This document shows, piece after piece, positions 50,095 to 58,242 of a stretch of DNA of 64,000 nucleotides. Origin of the DNA: an uncultured Mucilaginibacter sp. (GTDB taxonomy: Bacteria; Bacteroidota; Bacteroidia; Sphingobacteriales; Sphingobacteriaceae); contig NZ_CAJYGQ010000004.1 of NCBI RefSeq assembly GCF_913773635.1, positions 19,159 to 83,158 of the forward strand, read 5' to 3'. The position numbers and the translations under genes are program-made. How positions within the stretch are numbered: the stretch's first letter is position 1; each line of letters starts with the position of its first letter. The notes beneath the pieces are model-generated. The model did no database searches. It was not told the origin of the DNA and saw nothing but the letters and a program-made list of their open reading frames with translations.

Positions 50095-50171
50095 TAGCCA
50101 GCCTTTCTTAAGGCAAAGCATAGAGCTAATAAGCAAAGGCCATGTTTTATATAAATAAAACTGGCTACAAT

Positions 50172-50216
50172 AGCCGGGAAGTATAGGTAATAAATTACCT
50201 TGCTTTCCGGCTTTTT
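50172..50216 (+). terminator. Terminator of carbonic anhydrase
   Basis: AGCCGGgAA pairs with CTTtCCGGCT around an inner GGTAAT/ATTACC stem, followed by TTTTT. Confidence 0.88.
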
Positions 50217-50278
50217 CGTTGGCGCTCAGCTGTTAGTTCTTGTCTTTTAACCCTCTTTCATTGCATATAAATAAAACG

Positions 50279-50380
50279 TATCTTTGCATTTCAACCCAGA
50301 TAGTTATAAAACTGGGATGCCCAAACTCATCATAATTCTGTACTGTCTGTACAGCTTTATACATACGTTATACATTTTAC
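50279..50380 (+). promoter_or_regulatory. Promoter and structured leader of the DEAD-box helicase
   Basis: TATCTTTG (50279-50286) matches TAnnTTTG, with ATTG 16 bases upstream. The roughly 90-base leader holds two hairpins, CCCAG...CTGGG (50295-50316) and CTGTAC...GTACAG (50338-50354). Long structured leaders are typical of cold-induced RNA helicases. Confidence 0.55.
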
Positions 50381-51679
50381 ATGTTATTTGAAGATTTAAA
50401 ATTAATTGATCCTATCCTTAAGGCATTAAAAACTGAAGGATACGTTCAACCAACCCCTATACAGCAACAAGCTATTCCAATTGTACTGCAACGTAAAGAC
50501 CTCTTAGGTTGCGCCCAAACCGGTACCGGTAAAACAGCAGCTTTTTCTATTCCATTGCTGCAATTGCTTTATCAGGATCGTAACCAGCACAAAGAGCAAA
50601 AAACCATTAAAGCACTCATTTTAACACCAACGCGCGAGCTGGCTATTCAAATTGATGAGAGTTTGGCAGCTTACGGGCGTCATACAGGGTTAAAACATTT
50701 GGTAATTTTTGGTGGTGTATCACAAAACCCGCAAACCGATGCTTTAAAGCGTGGTGTTGATATATTAGTGGCAACACCAGGCCGTTTGCTCGATTTGGTA
50801 AACCAGCGTTTCATAAGCCTTGATCATATCAAGTTCCTTATTTTGGATGAAGCCGACCGTATGCTGGATATGGGCTTTGTGCATGATGTAAAAAAGATTA
50901 TAGCCAAGGTTCCGTCAAGACGACAAACTTTGTTTTTTTCGGCAACCATGCCAAAAGAAATTCAGCAACTTGCCGATACCATATTACATAAGCCCGAAAA
51001 GGTTGAAGTTACACCGGTATCATCAACTGCCGATACCATAGACCAGGAAATTTTCTTCGTAGAGAAAGGTGATAAAAGAGCATTGCTTAACCATATACTA
51101 CAAGACAAGGCAATTCAAAGCGTGTTGGTATTTACCCGTACCAAGCACGGCGCCGATAAAGTGGTTAAAGATTTGGTTAGAGCTAACATTACCGCTGAGG
51201 CTATACACGGAAACAAATCTCAAAATGCCCGCCAGCGTGCTTTAAGTAACTTTAAAGCAGGTACAACACGTGTATTAGTGGCTACTGATATTGCTGCACG
51301 TGGTATAGATGTTGAAGCGCTTACTCATGTTATCAACTATGAGCTGCCTAACGTTCCCGAAACCTATGTACACCGCATTGGACGTACAGGCAGGGCGGGT
51401 GCAAGCGGTATAGCACTATCGTTCTGTGATCATGAAGAAAAAGAGTTTTTGAAAGATATTCACAAACTTATAGCTAAAACCATTCCGGTGAATGAGGAGC
51501 ACCCTTACCCAATGAAACAGTTGAGTACAGTGGAGCGCATACGCGAGGAAATGAAAGGCAAGCCAGCACAACAGGGTGGAGGTGGCAACCGTCAGGGTGG
51601 TGGTCACCGTAACGGTAAACGCAGGTTTGGCAACAATCGCAATACCTCAGGAAAAGGTAAGCCAGCGGCAAAAAATTAA
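50381..51679 (+). CDS. DEAD-box RNA helicase (RhlE-like)
   Basis: A 432-residue RNA helicase, with the Q motif [14 protein letters not shown]..., [13 protein letters not shown] (motif I), [12 protein letters not shown] (II), FFSATMP (III) and [10 protein letters not shown] (VI) all complete. The C-terminus is a short Gly/Arg/Asn-rich tail ([21 protein letters not shown]), typical of RhlE. It unwinds short RNA duplexes, usually in ribosome assembly and cold adaptation. The gene has its own promoter with a structured leader. It is followed after 42 bases by the FtsB/DivIC-like gene. Confidence 0.94.
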   Translation: MLFEDLKLIDPILKALKTEGYVQPTPIQQQAIPIVLQRKDLLGCAQTGTGKTAAFSIPLLQLLYQDRNQHKEQKTIKALILTPTRELAIQIDESLAAYGRHTGLKHLVIFGGVSQNPQTDALKRGVDILVATPGRLLDLVNQRFISLDHIKFLILDEADRMLDMGFVHDVKKIIAKVPSRRQTLFFSATMPKEIQQLADTILHKPEKVEVTPVSSTADTIDQEIFFVEKGDKRALLNHILQDKAIQSVLVFTRTKHGADKVVKDLVRANITAEAIHGNKSQNARQRALSNFKAGTTRVLVATDIAARGIDVEALTHVINYELPNVPETYVHRIGRTGRAGASGIALSFCDHEEKEFLKDIHKLIAKTIPVNEEHPYPMKQLSTVERIREEMKGKPAQQGGGGNRQGGGHRNGKRRFGNNRNTSGKGKPAAKN

Positions 51680-51721
51680 TTATAAGTATTTGTAACTTAA
51701 AATATTCGGTTTACATTTATA

Positions 51722-52048
51722 ATGACTTTCAAGCCCATCCTTGATATGAAGCGTGTAATCGACCTCATTAAAAATAAGTACTTTCTGGTGACCGTGGCGT
51801 TTATAGTTTGGATGTTGTTTTTTGATAAAAACGATTTGTACACCCAGTATGAGCATCGACAGCAATTAAACAAGCTGGAGCAGGAGCGTGATTTTTATAC
51901 AAAGGAGACAGCGGAGGTAGCCAAAGAGCTTGATGAGTTAACCTCAGACCCAAAAAAACTCGAAAAGTTTGCCCGCGAAAAGTATTTGATGAAGAAGGCC
52001 GACGAAGACGTTTTTGTTATAGTGAAAGAGAAAAAGGAAGATAATTAA
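51722..52048 (+). CDS. FtsB/DivIC-family septum formation initiator
   Basis: A 108-residue bitopic protein: a short basic N-terminus, one membrane helix (YFLVTVAFIVWMLFF), then a coiled coil (NKLEQERDFYTKETAEVAKELDEL) and the conserved REKYLMKKADEDVFVI end of FtsB/DivIC proteins. In other bacteria it forms a complex with FtsL and FtsQ at the septum. A start at the ATG at 51746 (MKRVIDL) is also possible and would trim eight residues. Terminator follows directly. Confidence 0.85.
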   Translation: MTFKPILDMKRVIDLIKNKYFLVTVAFIVWMLFFDKNDLYTQYEHRQQLNKLEQERDFYTKETAEVAKELDELTSDPKKLEKFAREKYLMKKADEDVFVIVKEKKEDN

Positions 52049-52064
52049 TATATCTCAATAAACT

Positions 52065-52095
52065 TTAAGCGGCTCAAAATGGGCCGCTTTTATTT
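52065..52095 (+). terminator. Terminator after the FtsB/DivIC-like gene
   Basis: AAGCGGC pairs with GCCGCTT around a nine-base loop, then TTTTATTTT, 19 bases after the stop codon. Confidence 0.85.
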
Positions 52096-52240
52096 TCTCC
52101 GTAGTTTCACTCGAAAAATTAATCAGGTAAAAATACGCATACAGGTTAAGCGGCAGTCAGCTACCTTAGCTCTGCGATCAATAAAATTAGAGAAGCTGAA
52201 AGGCTAATCAGGCACTCCGCAAGGGAGTGCCTTCTTTATT
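52096..52240 (+). ncRNA. Possible small RNA ending in a strong terminator
   Basis: A second terminator hairpin (GGCACTCC-gcaag-GGAGTGCC at 52211-52231 with T-rich tail) follows the first one by 120 bases. No ORF lies between them, so a separate short transcript may exist. The sequence matches no ncRNA family I recognise. It could instead be a back-up terminator. Low confidence. Confidence 0.25.
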
Positions 52241-52274
52241 TAATATATTTCGTAGCCGATGCGCAATATTGCGT

Positions 52275-54113
52275 TTAAATAATTCCGTGCAAACTGCCAC
52301 CTTTAGCACCTAAGGCATCTACAGTTCTTTCAACCGCAGGATCTTTAATGAGTTCAGGAGCATGATGGGGTTTTATACGGGCGTTGATGATCATTGGGCC
52401 ACGGCAGCCCCAGTGCTTATGCTCTGTAAAACTGTCAATACCATAAATATCATGCGATGGATTACTGCGTGTAAACGTTACCCATACCAGGTTATTGATA
52501 GTTTGTGCGGTAAAGCCGGCATCGTCACATAGCACCATAAGCGGCAGGCCGCTCAGGTCAGTATCTTTTACATAGCTATTCATTATTTCAATGGCGCCTG
52601 CAATATCATCTTCATGAATAAATTTTGGAACCTCAATAGCCAGCACGCCGGGCATTGCTAACCTAAATACGTTAAACGGGCGCGGAAGGCTGAAACCGGC
52701 AGGAAGTTCTGTCCATAACTCGCGCTTTTTTTCTCCGGCTACTGCAATAGCTACCTTACTGCCGCTGTTTAAACCGCTGCCGCTGTAATCAAGGGTATCA
52801 ATGGTAGTTTTGGTGTAAAAATGCAAGTCGCGTGTAAGGTCAACTCGTTCTAGTGTATGTTTGAGAAAACCGCCTATGTTATGAATATCTACCGACGGAT
52901 CATCTTCTTTAGCGGCAATGAAAAGATACTTAGCCAAACTCAATTGATTTTTACCCAGTATATGGTTGGCAATAGTCAATATTTCCTGAGGGCGGCGCTC
53001 TTTTAAATAAGGCGTATACCGCTCGCTGCCTATGGCAAATAGTAAAGGGTGCACACCGGCGGCATCCACGGCGTTTACGGCATGTAAGCCAGGAATTTCC
53101 GACGGCAACGCCGAGCCGGTTATTTCATGTATTAAAGCTCCAAAGCTGGTGTCTTCCTGTGGAGGGCGGCCGACTACCGTGAACGACCAAATGGCATCTT
53201 TACGATGATATACCTTATGCACCTTCATTAACGGAAACGGGTGAACCAGACTGTAGTAGCCCAGGTGATCACCAAAGGGGCCTTCAGGTTTATTTTCGTG
53301 CGGCATTACGGTACCGGTTATCACAAAATCAGCATCGGCCGAAATGCAAAAACCTTCGGCATCATAAAAATACCGGAACCTGCGGTTACCCAGTGCACCG
53401 GCAAAGGTCATTTCTGAAAGTCCTTCGGGCAGGGGCATTACCGCTGCCACAGGGTGCGATGGCGGTCCACCTACAAATATACTTACCTTAAGCGGCTGGC
53501 CTTTGGCGTTGGCTTTAGTTTGATGAACGCCAATACCGCGGTGTAATTGGTAGTGCAGTCCAATTTCTTTATCAGTTATATAATCGTTACCGGCTAATTG
53601 TATACGGTACATACCTAAGTTTGCGCTCATAATGCCTGGTTTGTCAGCATCTTCAGTGTATACCTGCGGCATGGTGACAAAGGGGCCTCCGTCCATGGGC
53701 CAGTTTACAATTTGCGGCAATTCACTTATTTGTGTTTGGCCGAAATTGACAGGTGCACCCTTACTAACCCTCATGGGCAGGGCCGATAGGGCAGTCATAG
53801 CTACATTGGCATAACTGAACGGGCGCTTGATTGCCTTTATTGGGTCCGTTTTAATATCAACCAGTGTTTTAACCTTGTCCAGGGTATCGCGAAAAATAAA
53901 CTTCGAGCGGTTAAGCGTGCCAAATAAATTACTTAACGCCGGGAATTTACTTCCCTTTACATTTTCAAAAAGTATGGCCGGGCCTTCATTTTCATATACA
54001 CGCAAATGAATAGCTGCCATTTGCAAATAGGGGTCTACTTCTTCTTTTATGCGTATAAGATGACCATGTTTTTCAAGATCGGTAACGCAGTTTTTTAAAC
54101 TTGAATATCCCAT
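52275..54113 (-). CDS. UbiD-family decarboxylase
   Basis: A prenylated-FMN-dependent decarboxylase of 612 residues from the ATG at 54113; an ATG at 54137 overlaps a -7 box and is rejected. MGYSSLKNCVTDLEKHGHLIRI is the family N-terminus, and later GPFGDHLGYYS and the ELIHEITGSALPSEIPG region are characteristic, along with LVWVTFTRSNPSHDIYG near the C-terminus. In Bacteroidetes this form probably acts in menaquinone or aromatic metabolism. It stands alone on the minus strand between the FtsB-like terminator and the SRPBCC gene. Confidence 0.93.
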   Translation of the reverse strand: MGYSSLKNCVTDLEKHGHLIRIKEEVDPYLQMAAIHLRVYENEGPAILFENVKGSKFPALSNLFGTLNRSKFIFRDTLDKVKTLVDIKTDPIKAIKRPFSYANVAMTALSALPMRVSKGAPVNFGQTQISELPQIVNWPMDGGPFVTMPQVYTEDADKPGIMSANLGMYRIQLAGNDYITDKEIGLHYQLHRGIGVHQTKANAKGQPLKVSIFVGGPPSHPVAAVMPLPEGLSEMTFAGALGNRRFRYFYDAEGFCISADADFVITGTVMPHENKPEGPFGDHLGYYSLVHPFPLMKVHKVYHRKDAIWSFTVVGRPPQEDTSFGALIHEITGSALPSEIPGLHAVNAVDAAGVHPLLFAIGSERYTPYLKERRPQEILTIANHILGKNQLSLAKYLFIAAKEDDPSVDIHNIGGFLKHTLERVDLTRDLHFYTKTTIDTLDYSGSGLNSGSKVAIAVAGEKKRELWTELPAGFSLPRPFNVFRLAMPGVLAIEVPKFIHEDDIAGAIEIMNSYVKDTDLSGLPLMVLCDDAGFTAQTINNLVWVTFTRSNPSHDIYGIDSFTEHKHWGCRGPMIINARIKPHHAPELIKDPAVERTVDALGAKGGSLHGII

Positions 54114-54134
54114 TAACTGGCTGTAATTATTGTT

Positions 54135-54142
54135 CAAAACTA
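54135..54142 (-). promoter_or_regulatory. Candidate -7 box for the UbiD gene
   Basis: CAAAACTA on the plus strand reads TAGTTTTG on the minus strand, matching TAnnTTTG, 21 bases before the ATG at 54113. It overlaps the longer alternative start. No clear -33 box. Confidence 0.45.
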
Positions 54143-54222
54143 CTTAAAAAGAGCTATTAGGTTTGTTTTTTTTTAAACTATATGCGGTTTCATATGTGGT
54201 TTAATGAAAATTATTTAACCAC

Positions 54223-54672
54223 ATGGAAAATACAGCATTGAGATTAGAGGCAAGTAAAAGCTTTGACGTAAGCGTTGAAGATTTATACAGAGCATGGAAC
54301 ACACCCGAAGCTTTGAAAGAATGGTGGCAACCATCAGGAAGCAAACTTAAATCAGTTGAACTGGACGTCAAAGAGGGTGGAACTTTTAAGTACGAATTTG
54401 AAGGTAAAGATGGCGAAACGTCAGTAGTAATTACCGGCGAGTACCAGGAAGTAAAGGAAAACGAAAAGCTGGCTTACAGCTGGAATTGGAACATACCCAA
54501 CAGCGAGGTAAAAGAAGCAGAACACGAATTAACAGTAATGTTTGTAGCAAAAGGCGAGGGTAGCGAAATTAAAGTTATTCAGGAAAACTTTGAAAACGAA
54601 GAATCAATTAATCCGCACCAGGAAGGCTGGGATAAGGCATTAAATGATTTGCATAGCTATTTAAGCAAATAA
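54223..54672 (+). CDS. SRPBCC (AHSA1-type) protein
   Basis: A 149-residue START-like protein. KSFDVSVEDLYRAWNTPEALKEWWQPSG (about residues 12-39), GGTFKYEFEGKDG and the HELTVMFVAKGEGSEIKV strands, ending in WDKALNDLHSYLSK, are the Activator of Hsp90 ATPase homologue 1-like family. Members bind hydrophobic ligands in a deep cavity; the ligand here is unknown. It diverges from the UbiD gene and precedes the 64-residue ORF by 85 bases. Confidence 0.88.
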   Translation: MENTALRLEASKSFDVSVEDLYRAWNTPEALKEWWQPSGSKLKSVELDVKEGGTFKYEFEGKDGETSVVITGEYQEVKENEKLAYSWNWNIPNSEVKEAEHELTVMFVAKGEGSEIKVIQENFENEESINPHQEGWDKALNDLHSYLSK

Positions 54673-54745
54673 ACTTTTTTTACGATGATCATGCCTGTGG
54701 TGTGATCATCGTAATTTGTATGAGAAGTGTTATTGTGCAAATGCC

Positions 54746-54753
54746 TAATTTTG
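54746..54753 (+). promoter_or_regulatory. Candidate -7 box for the 54758 gene
   Basis: TAATTTTG matches TAnnTTTG and ends four bases before the ATG, implying a leaderless message. No -33 box at the expected distance. Confidence 0.4.
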
Positions 54754-54757
54754 CCGT

Positions 54758-54952
54758 ATGACACATGAACAGGTTATTGCTGCACTTAAAACCATTGCAG
54801 ATACCGGAAAGCCGGCCGGAATAAGTAAAGAAGATTTGCAAAGCTTAAGGGGTTATAACCTTATTGCACCTGCAGAAGACGAAAAGACGAAAGCTCCCGG
54901 CTTTGCCCTCACAAAAAAAGGACGCGTAATGTTGAAAGCTAATTCTAAATAG
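54758..54952 (+). CDS. Hypothetical 64-residue protein
   Basis: Not recognised. The product MTHEQVIAALKTIADTGKPAGISKEDLQSL... ends GFALTKKGRVMLKANSK, which has the proportions of a small winged-helix or MarR-like wing (helix, helix, beta hairpin) without clear homology. It is cytoplasmic and basic at the end. A -7 box lies immediately upstream. It precedes the M28 peptidase gene by 52 bases. Confidence 0.6.
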   Translation: MTHEQVIAALKTIADTGKPAGISKEDLQSLRGYNLIAPAEDEKTKAPGFALTKKGRVMLKANSK

Positions 54953-55004
54953 TTAATAAGCTTTCTATTCTATATTTTAGGTTACATAACGTTTAATTAT
55001 TTTT

Positions 55005-56645
55005 ATGCTCCTCAATAAAATTACATGTTTATTAGGCTGTTTTGCTTTTGGTGCCGTGTTGTCGGCTTCTGCTCAACAAAAACCTCAGGGCTTTAGTGCC
55101 AAAAGTTATACTGCGTATGTGAAGGCTATCGCCTCTGATGAACTGATGGGCCGTATGCCGTTCTCTGCCGGTGAAACCAAGACGATAGAGTACCTTGAGC
55201 GAGAGTTTAAAGTCTTAGGGTTAGAACCCGGTAACAAAGGAAGTTTTGTACAGGAGGTGCCTATGGTAGCTATAAGCTGCAATCCGCAAATGAGCATGAG
55301 AATAAGTACTTCATCATCGCCAATAAAGCTGGAGGGGCTTAAGGATTATGTTCTATGGACCCGCCGTACAGAACCCGACATTGAACTAAAAAATGAAGAT
55401 CTGGCGTTTGCCGGGTTTGGCATCACCGCACCTGAGTTTAAGCATGATGATTATGCCGGGTTAGACGTAAAGGGTAAAATAGTTGTAGTGCTGGTTAATG
55501 ACCCCGGGTATTATGATGCCAGGCAATTTAAAGGCAAAACCATGACCTATTACGGCCGGTGGACCTACAAGTATGATGAGGCCGCACGCCACGGTGCAAA
55601 GGGTTGTTTGATTGTTCATGATACTGCTCCGGCTGCGTATGGCTTCAGCGTGGTACAAAACAGTTGGAAAACTACCAAGCTATACCTTGACAGCCGCGCA
55701 AAGGAAACTTACAAATGCGCCATTGAAGGTTGGTTAACCCTGCCTGCTACTGAGCGCTTGCTGCAAGCATCAAATACCAATTATAAAACACTGTTGGCAA
55801 GTGCGCTAAGCAAAGATTTTAAGGCAAGGCCATTGCCTCTTAAGCTGAGTACCGGCTTAAGCGTAACAGCTAACTATAAAAAATCACACAACGTTATTGC
55901 AAAAATTACGGGCAGGCAAAAAGCTGATGAATGTGTTATTTATTCGGCGCACTGGGATCATTTTGGAATAAGTAAACCTGATGCAAAAGGCGACAGTATA
56001 TATAACGGAGCAGTTGATAATGCAAGCGGTACAGCAGCACTGCTTGAACTTGCCCGTGTGTTTAAACAAAATAAAGAAAAGCCCGCTCGCAGCATTGTAT
56101 TTTTATCAGTAACAGCAGAAGAGCAAGGTTTATGGGGGTCGGCTTGGTATGCTGAAAATCCGGTATTCCTGAAAGAGAAAACTGTGGCCGATATTAATAT
56201 GGACATGTTTTATCCTTACGGAAAAACCAAAGACATAGGGTTGGTTGGATACGGACAATCAGAACTGGAAGATTATTTGAAAACAGAAGCAGCTAAACAA
56301 GGCAGGTACGTTGCACCAGAAGCTGATCCTGCCAAAGGCATGTACTTCCGGTCAGACCATTTTAATTTTGCAAAGGTGGGTATACCGGCGCTGTACACTG
56401 AAAGCGGTGTTGATTTGATAGGCAAGGGCCGACAGGCAGGCTTGAAAATGCACGAGAATTATACGGCCACAACTTACCACAAACCATCTGATGAAGTTAC
56501 AGCCGATTGGGATGTAAGCGGAACAATACAAGACCTGGAGCTTTTATATGCTGTAGGGAAAAAAATGGCTTACTCTACAACCTTATGGCCGAAGTGGAAG
56601 GCAGGTTCAGAATTTAAAGCTATACGCGAGCGCTATAAGAGGTAA
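55005..56645 (+). CDS. Secreted M28-family peptidase with PA domain
   Basis: A 546-residue exported zinc aminopeptidase. The signal peptide ends near SASAQQ (residue 24). A protease-associated domain occupies about 130-250 (VVLVNDPGYYDARQFKG, KGCLIVHDTAPAAYGF). The catalytic zinc domain has YSAHWDHFG (first His-x-Asp), GAVDNASGTAALLELAR (bridging Asp), VTAEEQGLWGS (Glu pair), DINMDMFYPYG and the late His. Expected to trim peptides outside the cytoplasm. Its 3' end overlaps by 26 bases the end of a small convergent ORF, and its terminator lies inside that ORF. Confidence 0.92.
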   Translation: MLLNKITCLLGCFAFGAVLSASAQQKPQGFSAKSYTAYVKAIASDELMGRMPFSAGETKTIEYLEREFKVLGLEPGNKGSFVQEVPMVAISCNPQMSMRISTSSSPIKLEGLKDYVLWTRRTEPDIELKNEDLAFAGFGITAPEFKHDDYAGLDVKGKIVVVLVNDPGYYDARQFKGKTMTYYGRWTYKYDEAARHGAKGCLIVHDTAPAAYGFSVVQNSWKTTKLYLDSRAKETYKCAIEGWLTLPATERLLQASNTNYKTLLASALSKDFKARPLPLKLSTGLSVTANYKKSHNVIAKITGRQKADECVIYSAHWDHFGISKPDAKGDSIYNGAVDNASGTAALLELARVFKQNKEKPARSIVFLSVTAEEQGLWGSAWYAENPVFLKEKTVADINMDMFYPYGKTKDIGLVGYGQSELEDYLKTEAAKQGRYVAPEADPAKGMYFRSDHFNFAKVGIPALYTESGVDLIGKGRQAGLKMHENYTATTYHKPSDEVTADWDVSGTIQDLELLYAVGKKMAYSTTLWPKWKAGSEFKAIRERYKR

Positions 56646-56802
56646 TTACATCAGAAGCAGGCCGGGAAAGCTTCCCGGTCTTTTTTGTTTGCTCTTTGTT
56701 ACATGCTTTAAATCCGAAGAAAAAGATAGCCAGCCAAATTAACCCCTTAATTAAAAAGAATAAAAATCCGGCAACCCCTAAACGTTTAAGCCACGTTTTC
56801 AT
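56620..56802 (-). CDS. Small membrane protein, 60 residues
   Basis: MKTWLKRLGVAGFLFFLIKG followed by LIWLAIFFFGFKACNK is a basic start, one long helix and a polar, Lys/Ser-rich tail. Short Bacteroidetes proteins of the same pattern (MKKWLKR-G-FLFFLIKGL-W) exist in my recollection, which supports coding. Its last 8 codons overlap the end of the M28 gene, and the M28 terminator hairpin is inside its codons for KLSRPA. No function is known. Confidence 0.6.
   Translation of the reverse strand: MKTWLKRLGVAGFLFFLIKGLIWLAIFFFGFKACNKEQTKKTGKLSRPASDVITSYSARV
56660..56687 (+). terminator. Terminator of the M28 gene, inside the opposite ORF
   Basis: CCGGGAA pairs with TTCCCGG around AGC and runs into T residues on the plus strand, 15 bases after the stop. 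It falls in the 3' coding part of the minus-strand 60-residue ORF. Confidence 0.85.
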
Positions 56803-56887
56803 AAGTGCGGTAAAGGTAAGGGCTACATTTCACATATAAAAGAAAGCACTAGCAGATGCGAGCTATCTTTTAAGAAAGCAACTGTTT

Positions 56888-58196
56888 TTATTGCGCGGCC
56901 GTAGTAAAATCAATTAAATAAGGATTAATAGATATTCCGTTTTCATTCATAAACCTCGACCCTAAAAGTAACTGGTAACGACGGCTGGGTTTTAAGTTTA
57001 CTTCAATGGTTAGTTGTTTGCTATCTTCCGAAAAGCCTAAAAATCGCTTAACCATCATCACATAATCAATACCCAATGGCCCTGCCTCAAAGTTTCGCGA
57101 ACGTTTGTTCATCTTATCTGAAAATTCAATAATAACTTTGGTGGTAGAGGGATCAACGTCGTTAGCTCCGTTTTTAAATGTTTTGATTTTAGTAACTGAT
57201 GGCCGGCTGGCTTCATATTGTGTTTTTAGCACAGATGCTTTCTGATCAAAGTATTTTGATTGGTCGACAAAGGCAAACAAATCAGTTTCGTTGTTATAAT
57301 CAAGCTCTATTATTTGTTTGATAGCTTGTTGTTTGTTGCTTGCCCGCTGGTAGTATTGTTCACATATGAGGTAGCCAACATAGTAGCCTAAATCGCGTTG
57401 ATTGAACTCATTACTTTGATTACTGTAAAGCCAGTAACCGTAGTCGGTTAAGTAACTGTTGAGTAAAAACTTGTTTTAATCTGTTGTTATCAATACTGTT
57501 AATGAATTTGGCAAAAGTGGGGGAGTGCTGCCCGGTTGATTTAACGGCCATAAACTCGGCGGCGCCTTCCATTATACTCTGCCCCAGTAGTGTATTAACC
57601 TCTGTAGATTTTTGCTGCGTATGCACATACTCATGCACATTGGTGAACACCAAAGTTTTTATTGGGTTGGTTTTGAAAAAATTATTCAGGTTTTTGAATT
57701 CATCCGGAAACTCACTGGTAACGGTACGTTCATCTGCCATTGAGATTTCGCTTCCTATAAGCACACTTCCTTCAGATACCGTACCACCGCTTCGAAAAAC
57801 ACCCATTGTGAAGTATACAGGCGCTGGTTTAAGTTGCGGATAAAGCCTTTTTAATTTGCTTATGCCTATGGCAATATCAGCAGCAAAGTCATCGGCCTTT
57901 AATGTGTTTTGCCTTACGGATTTCCAAAATAGCGGGTAGCGGTTTATAGCATTTATGTATTGCTTCGGCGTATAATCACGAACCTGCATCATTGCTTTTA
58001 ATCCCGGGGTGCCTTTGTCAATAAAAAGCTCATTAAGGTAAGTGTATTGCAGGTTACTATCTTTTGTAGTGGTTATTTTATCATAGGCACGCCAGAAGTT
58101 TTTAATGTCGGTACTTACTACCGTTTCTAACTTTACCTGTGCTTGCAAGCTTTGCACCGCAATAAGTAAGCAAATTAACAAAGATAGATTTCTCAT
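56888..58196 (-). pseudogene. Secreted Zn-peptidase-like gene broken by a +1 frameshift
   Basis: From the ATG at 58196 (signal peptide MRNLSLLICLLIAVQSLQA) the frame encodes a protein with the zinc motif HEYVH (188-192) and a following EGAAEFMAVK, as in DUF2268-like putative peptidases. It ends early at 57420. The other frame continues without interruption as NSYLTDYGYWLYSNQ and RDLGYYVGYLICEQYYQRA to the stop at 56888, clearly the rest of the same protein. One extra base in the run of five A at 57465-57469 (plus strand) explains the shift. It is either a true recent mutation or a sequencing error; repaired, the protein would be 435 residues. Confidence 0.8.
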
Positions 58197-58242
58197 ATAA
58201 ATGGTAAGTCGCCACTTGCAGACTAATTGTGACACTGAGAAA

